DNA from: Burkholderiaceae bacterium
Lineage (GTDB): Bacteria > Pseudomonadota > Gammaproteobacteria > Burkholderiales > Burkholderiaceae
Assembly (NCBI GenBank): GCA_947380285.1
Contig: CANCQD010000018.1
Coordinates: 1-30,524, forward strand
Length of the DNA stretch: 30,524 nucleotides
Reading direction: 5' to 3'
Part shown: piece after piece, positions 27,710-30,524 of the stretch
Layout: each line of letters begins with the position of its first letter
Numbering within the stretch: the first letter of the stretch is position 1
Translations under genes and position numbers: made by a program
The notes under the pieces: model-generated
The model's database searches: none
What the model saw: only the letters and a program-made list of their open reading frames with translations
Told to the model about the DNA's origin: nothing

Positions 27710-28930
27710 TTACTTTAATTTTTTGAGCCACTCAATGGGATGTTCATTTGATCCTAAATCGGGTCCCTCATCAGACTCAACTTCTGTGAGTTCGATCTCA
27801 GCATTATGAACGTCACGCTCACGAACCCGGGTGCGATCGACTACATCCCCTGCCAACTGACCGCAAGCAGCAGCAATATCGTCGCCACGCGTCTTACGCA
27901 CTGTCGCCACCATGCCTGCATCCAACAAGATGCTGGCAAAAGCATTTATGCGCTGGGCTGATGAGCGCTTAAGGCCAGACTCTGGGAAGGGATTGAATGG
28001 AATGAGATTGATCTTACACTTAATGTTTCTCAGTAAACGCACTAACTCTTTTGCCTGAATATCAGAATCATTAACTCCATCGAGCATGCAATATTCAAAG
28101 GTCAAAAAATCTCTTGGTGCAAATGGCAAGTAACGCTCGCAGGCGTCAAGCAATTCTCGTAATGGATATTTCTGATTGAGCGGTACTAATTGATCACGCA
28201 ATGCATCATTTGGTGCGTGCAATGAAACTGCTAGTGCTACTGGGCAATCTTGCGCAAGGCGATCAATCATCGGTACTACACCTGATGTGGAAACCGTGAC
28301 ACGACGACGGGATAAACCATACGCCCTATCATCGAGCATTAAGCGCAATGCAGAAACAACATTGTCGTAATTGAGTAAGGGTTCGCCCATACCCATCATC
28401 ACCACATTAGAAATCACGCGTCCAGTATGTTCCCAGCCTGGTGTTGGAAACTTTTCTATTCTGCGAATAGCTTCAGGATCATTACGCAAAAGATGTTCGG
28501 CAAACCAGAGTTGTCCGATGATTTCACCGGAAGTCAGATTGCGGGAGAAGCCCTGATGCCCTGTTGAGCAAAAGCGGCAATTGACCGCGCAGCCTGCCTG
28601 AGAGGAGATACATAAAGTACCTCTATCGTCCTCAGGAATAAAAACGGACTCAACCGCATTACCAGCGCCCACATCTAGCAACCACTTACGGGTGCCATCT
28701 GCGGCATGTTCATCCTTGATAACGGGGAGAGAAATTACTTCTGCTTTGTCTAGCAAAGTCGCTCTAAAGCTTTTTGCTAAATCACTCATGTCATTAATGT
28801 TTGCTACACCGCGTTGGTGTATCCACTGCATGAGTTGCTTCGCCCTAAAGGGCTTTTCATTCAACCCCGCGACATAAGCCGCCATCTGGTCAGCGTCAAA
28901 ATCTAAGAGATTTACGCGCGGGGAGGTCAA
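27710..28930 (-). CDS. rlmN: Dual-specificity rRNA/tRNA methyltransferase RlmN
   Basis: RlmN is a radical SAM enzyme that methylates C2 of A2503 in 23S rRNA and A37 in some tRNAs. The iron-sulfur motif is C114, C118, C121 ([12 protein letters not shown]), and the methyl-carrying cysteine is C356 ([12 protein letters not shown]). [10 protein letters not shown] at 178-187 is diagnostic. The start is TTG at 28930: an in-frame stop lies four codons upstream, AGG is correctly spaced, and the N-terminus (VNLLDFD) matches relatives. The C-terminal 25 residues are acidic and variable. It lies downstream of ndk and just upstream of ispG. Confidence 0.97.
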   Translation of the reverse strand: MTSPRVNLLDFDADQMAAYVAGLNEKPFRAKQLMQWIHQRGVANINDMSDLAKSFRATLLDKAEVISLPVIKDEHAADGTRKWLLDVGAGNAVESVFIPEDDRGTLCISSQAGCAVNCRFCSTGHQGFSRNLTSGEIIGQLWFAEHLLRNDPEAIRRIEKFPTPGWEHTGRVISNVVMMGMGEPLLNYDNVVSALRLMLDDRAYGLSRRRVTVSTSGVVPMIDRLAQDCPVALAVSLHAPNDALRDQLVPLNQKYPLRELLDACERYLPFAPRDFLTFEYCMLDGVNDSDIQAKELVRLLRNIKCKINLIPFNPFPESGLKRSSAQRINAFASILLDAGMVATVRKTRGDDIAAACGQLAGDVVDRTRVRERDVHNAEIELTEVESDEGPDLGSNEHPIEWLKKLK

Positions 28931-28961
28931 TGCGCCTACTTATGAATTAAATAGGTTATTC

Positions 28962-28991
28962 GTTTTCAATCGTTGATTAACGATTGAAAAC
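28962..28991 (-). repeat. Perfect hairpin spanning the ndk stop codon
   Basis: GTTTTCAATCG (28962-28972) and CGATTGAAAAC (28981-28991) form an eleven-base-pair stem around an eight-base loop that contains the ndk stop codon (28977-28979). One arm is the last codons of ndk. No T tract follows on the minus strand, so it looks more like an RNA-processing or 3'-stabilising structure than a terminator. Confidence 0.8.
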
Positions 28992-29402
28992 ATTCATGCC
29001 AGGGAAGAAGAAAGCAACTTCCACAGCAGCTGTTTCAGGAGCGTCAGAACCGTGTACAGCGTTTGCATCGATGCTGTCAGCAAAGTCAGCGCGGATCGTA
29101 CCTTTGTCCGCCTTCTTAGGATCAGTAGCGCCCATCAAGTCACGATTCTTAGCAATAGCACCTTCGCCTTGCAATACTTGAATCATTACAGGACCAGAAA
29201 TCATGAAGCTCACTAAATCCTTGAAGAAAGGACGATCTTTATGAACGCCATAGAACTGCTCAGCCTCAACTTGTGAGAGATGCGCCATTCTGGAAGCAAC
29301 AATCTTCAAACCAGCAGATTCAAAACGGTCATAGATTTTGCCGATGACGTTTTTAGCGACAGCATCAGGTTTGATAATAGAAAGGGTGCGTTCAATTGCC
29401 AT
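28977..29402 (-). CDS. ndk: Nucleoside diphosphate kinase
   Basis: Ndk balances nucleoside triphosphates by transferring a phosphate through a histidine intermediate. The protein is 141 residues. The catalytic His117 sits in NAVHGSD, the N-terminus is [12 protein letters not shown], and [17 protein letters not shown] is also typical. The open frame extends to 29426, but ATG 29402 is preferred because it gives the conserved MAIERTL start with GGAG six bases upstream. It is first in the minus-strand run leading to rlmN and ispG. Confidence 0.98.
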   Translation of the reverse strand: MAIERTLSIIKPDAVAKNVIGKIYDRFESAGLKIVASRMAHLSQVEAEQFYGVHKDRPFFKDLVSFMISGPVMIQVLQGEGAIAKNRDLMGATDPKKADKGTIRADFADSIDANAVHGSDAPETAAVEVAFFFPGMNVFNR

Positions 29403-29477
29403 GCAAGACTCCAATAGTGATTTCAAAGGTATTTGCTAGGTGAGGTCAATAAGCCGCCCCACTCCAGCGACCCCCGA

Positions 29478-29483
29478 ATTATA
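29478..29483 (-). promoter_or_regulatory. Candidate ndk -10 element
   Basis: A perfect TATAAT is present on the minus strand (29483-29478), about 75 bases upstream of the ndk ATG. The -35 position (GGGTAA at 17 bases) is not a convincing match. Confidence 0.4.
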
Positions 29484-29513
29484 CATTGCCTGACCGTATT
29501 TACCCCTATGTCT

Positions 29514-29564
29514 GTAGGGCTAAGCCCTTGAATTTACAGGGCATAAGCCTTTAATTTGTAGGTC
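29514..29564. repeat. Degenerate 22-bp direct repeat between ndk and yccA-like gene
   Basis: Two adjacent 22-base units (29514-29535 and 29536-29557) share 15 of 22 positions, both with an AGGGC block and an ending of AATTT. A third unit appears to start at 29558 (GTAGGTC). The first unit contains the short palindrome GGGCTAAGCCC. The repeats sit between two divergent promoters. Confidence 0.55.
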
Positions 29565-29578
29565 TTTTCTGTGGGGGC

Positions 29579-29605
29579 TTGAAATTAGGGTGTTTTGTCT
29601 ATACT
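29579..29605 (+). promoter_or_regulatory. Candidate promoter of the yccA-like gene
   Basis: TTGAAA (29579-29584) and TATACT (29600-29605) are separated by 15 bases, a little short; CTTGAA with 16 is an alternative. The predicted start is near 29611. A small hairpin (AGCCC/GGGCT, 29617-29631) would then lie in the 5' leader. Confidence 0.45.
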
Positions 29606-29662
29606 TAAGCTCAACAGCCCTTCATGGGCTCTTGTATTCACTATGAAAAAGAAGGAGTCAAT

Positions 29663-30364
29663 ATGAGTGATCTGAACTCTTACGGCTTTGGCCAAACCGG
29701 CTCAATTAGCAATGTCCAGGTGCGCAACCGCGTTCTCCGTAATACTTACGCCCTTTTGGCGCTCTCCATGATTCCAACTGTAATTGGCGCCTGGCTTGGA
29801 GTTGCTATGGGTCTTGACCTGTTCTCTGGCAGCCCCTTTATTGGCTTCATCGTCTTCATGGCGGTAGCCTTTGGCTTCTTCTGGGCAATTGAAAAGAATA
29901 AAGATTCCGGCATTGGTGTTCTCTTGCTCCTGGGCTTCACCTTCTTCATGGGCATCATGATGTCCCGTTTGATTGGTTTCACACTCAACAGCTATAGCAA
30001 TGGTGCAGCATTAATCATGTTGTCATTTGGCGGCACCGCTGCCATCTTCGCTACGATGGCAACCATTGCCACTGTAAGCAAGAGTGACTTTGCTGGTATG
30101 GGCAAATGGCTTATGGTTGGCGTGTTACTCCTCATCGTTGCCTCATTGGCAAATATCTGGTTGCAATTGCCAGCTTTGATGTTGACTGTGATGGTGTTAG
30201 CCATCGCCATCTTCTCAGCCTTCATCTTGGTTGATGTACAACGCGTCATCAATGGTGGCGAGACAAATTACATCATGGCTACTTTGGCCATTTATTTAGA
30301 TGTGTACAACGTCTTCACCAACTTACTTGCCCTCTTGGGTATTGTTGGTGGTAATCGAGATTAA
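29663..30364 (+). CDS. Bax inhibitor-1/YccA family membrane protein
   Basis: This 233-residue inner-membrane protein has seven hydrophobic helices after a short polar N-terminus, the topology of the BI-1/TMBIM family. YccA, its E. coli member, is a substrate and modulator of FtsH; other members leak calcium. The hflK and hflC genes, also FtsH modulators, are in the same window, but no functional link can be shown here. The frame opens at 29624, but ATG 29663 is chosen because AAGGAG ends five bases upstream and it gives the family-like start MSDLNSYG. It is divergent from ndk and followed by a strong terminator. Confidence 0.93.
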   Translation: MSDLNSYGFGQTGSISNVQVRNRVLRNTYALLALSMIPTVIGAWLGVAMGLDLFSGSPFIGFIVFMAVAFGFFWAIEKNKDSGIGVLLLLGFTFFMGIMMSRLIGFTLNSYSNGAALIMLSFGGTAAIFATMATIATVSKSDFAGMGKWLMVGVLLLIVASLANIWLQLPALMLTVMVLAIAIFSAFILVDVQRVINGGETNYIMATLAIYLDVYNVFTNLLALLGIVGGNRD

Positions 30365-30407
30365 GGGAGATTAAGACACGCTAAAACTTTAGTGTGTTGT
30401 TCTCATC

Positions 30408-30430
30408 AGGCGCCTGCGGGCGCCTTTTTT
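30408..30430 (+). terminator. Terminator of the yccA-like gene
   Basis: AGGCGCC (30408-30414) and GGCGCCT (30419-30425) form a seven-base-pair GC-rich stem with loop TGCG, followed by T residues to 30430. A second, AT-richer inverted repeat (CACGCTAAA with TTTAGTGTG, 30377-30396) precedes it. Confidence 0.9.
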
Positions 30431-30466
30431 ACTGCTGCTATTTAGTCTGTTTGTTTAGCTAAATAA

Positions 30467-30524
30467 TTAAGTCGCTACAAACATGCTCACAGCATAGGAT
30501 AGCGCAACCAAAATCAATAAGATT
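30467..30524 (-). CDS. Possible C-terminus of a membrane protein (partial)
   Basis: Entering from the right edge on the minus strand, one frame reads ILLILVALSYAVSMFVAT and then a TAA stop at 30469-30467. The run is strongly hydrophobic, like a terminal membrane helix. Only 18 codons are visible and no homology can be assessed, so this is tentative. Confidence 0.3.
   Translation of the reverse strand, partial: ILLILVALSYAVSMFVAT

Overview
The window looks like chromosomal DNA of a betaproteobacterium of the order Burkholderiales. The AT-leaning base composition, compact genes and protein sequences suggest a small-genome relative such as Polynucleobacter. This rests on gene order (ndk-rlmN-ispG-hisS-yfgM-bamB-der-hfq-hflX-hflK-hflC-hisZ-purA) and on protein features recalled from that group; no database search was possible. 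I see no insertion sequence, prophage, integrase, CRISPR array or rRNA.

Positions 1-7,500 are a metabolic region. A possible gene start on the minus strand and a tRNA-Leu(CAG) come first. A minus-strand glyoxylate-to-glycerate operon (gcl-hyi-glxR) follows, with a divergent LysR regulator. Next, all on the minus strand, are a ketopantoate-reductase-like gene, a small tautomerase, a class II aldolase and a 70-residue unknown. The gcl and reductase genes share an almost identical upstream palindrome (TATTCC-N5-GGAATA) inside a longer conserved promoter element, so the LysR protein probably controls both.

Positions 7,500-12,820 are accessory: a secreted, truncated amidohydrolase-like protein, an APC permease, an unknown protein, a dienelactone hydrolase with an MFS transporter, a channel-like membrane protein with an atypical selectivity filter, and a small putative papain-fold protein. 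Several 3' ends overlap convergently.

Positions 12,870-30,524 are conserved core. Malate synthase G (a second glyoxylate-consuming enzyme) has its own promoter and terminator. A long minus-strand run then carries ndk, rlmN (23S rRNA/tRNA methylation), ispG (isoprenoids), hisS, a YfgM-like protein and bamB (outer membrane assembly), der (ribosome assembly), hfq, hflX, hflK, hflC, hisZ and purA. Several of these genes overlap or nearly touch, which implies translational coupling. A Bax-inhibitor-1/YccA membrane protein is divergent from ndk and ends in a strong terminator. The C-terminus of another membrane protein may enter at the right edge.

The observations most worth a second look are the duplicated LysR-type operator/promoter element, hflX coding sequence that begins upstream of any canonical start codon, the truncated amidohydrolase, the channel with a TVGF filter, and a hairpin that places the ndk stop codon in its loop.
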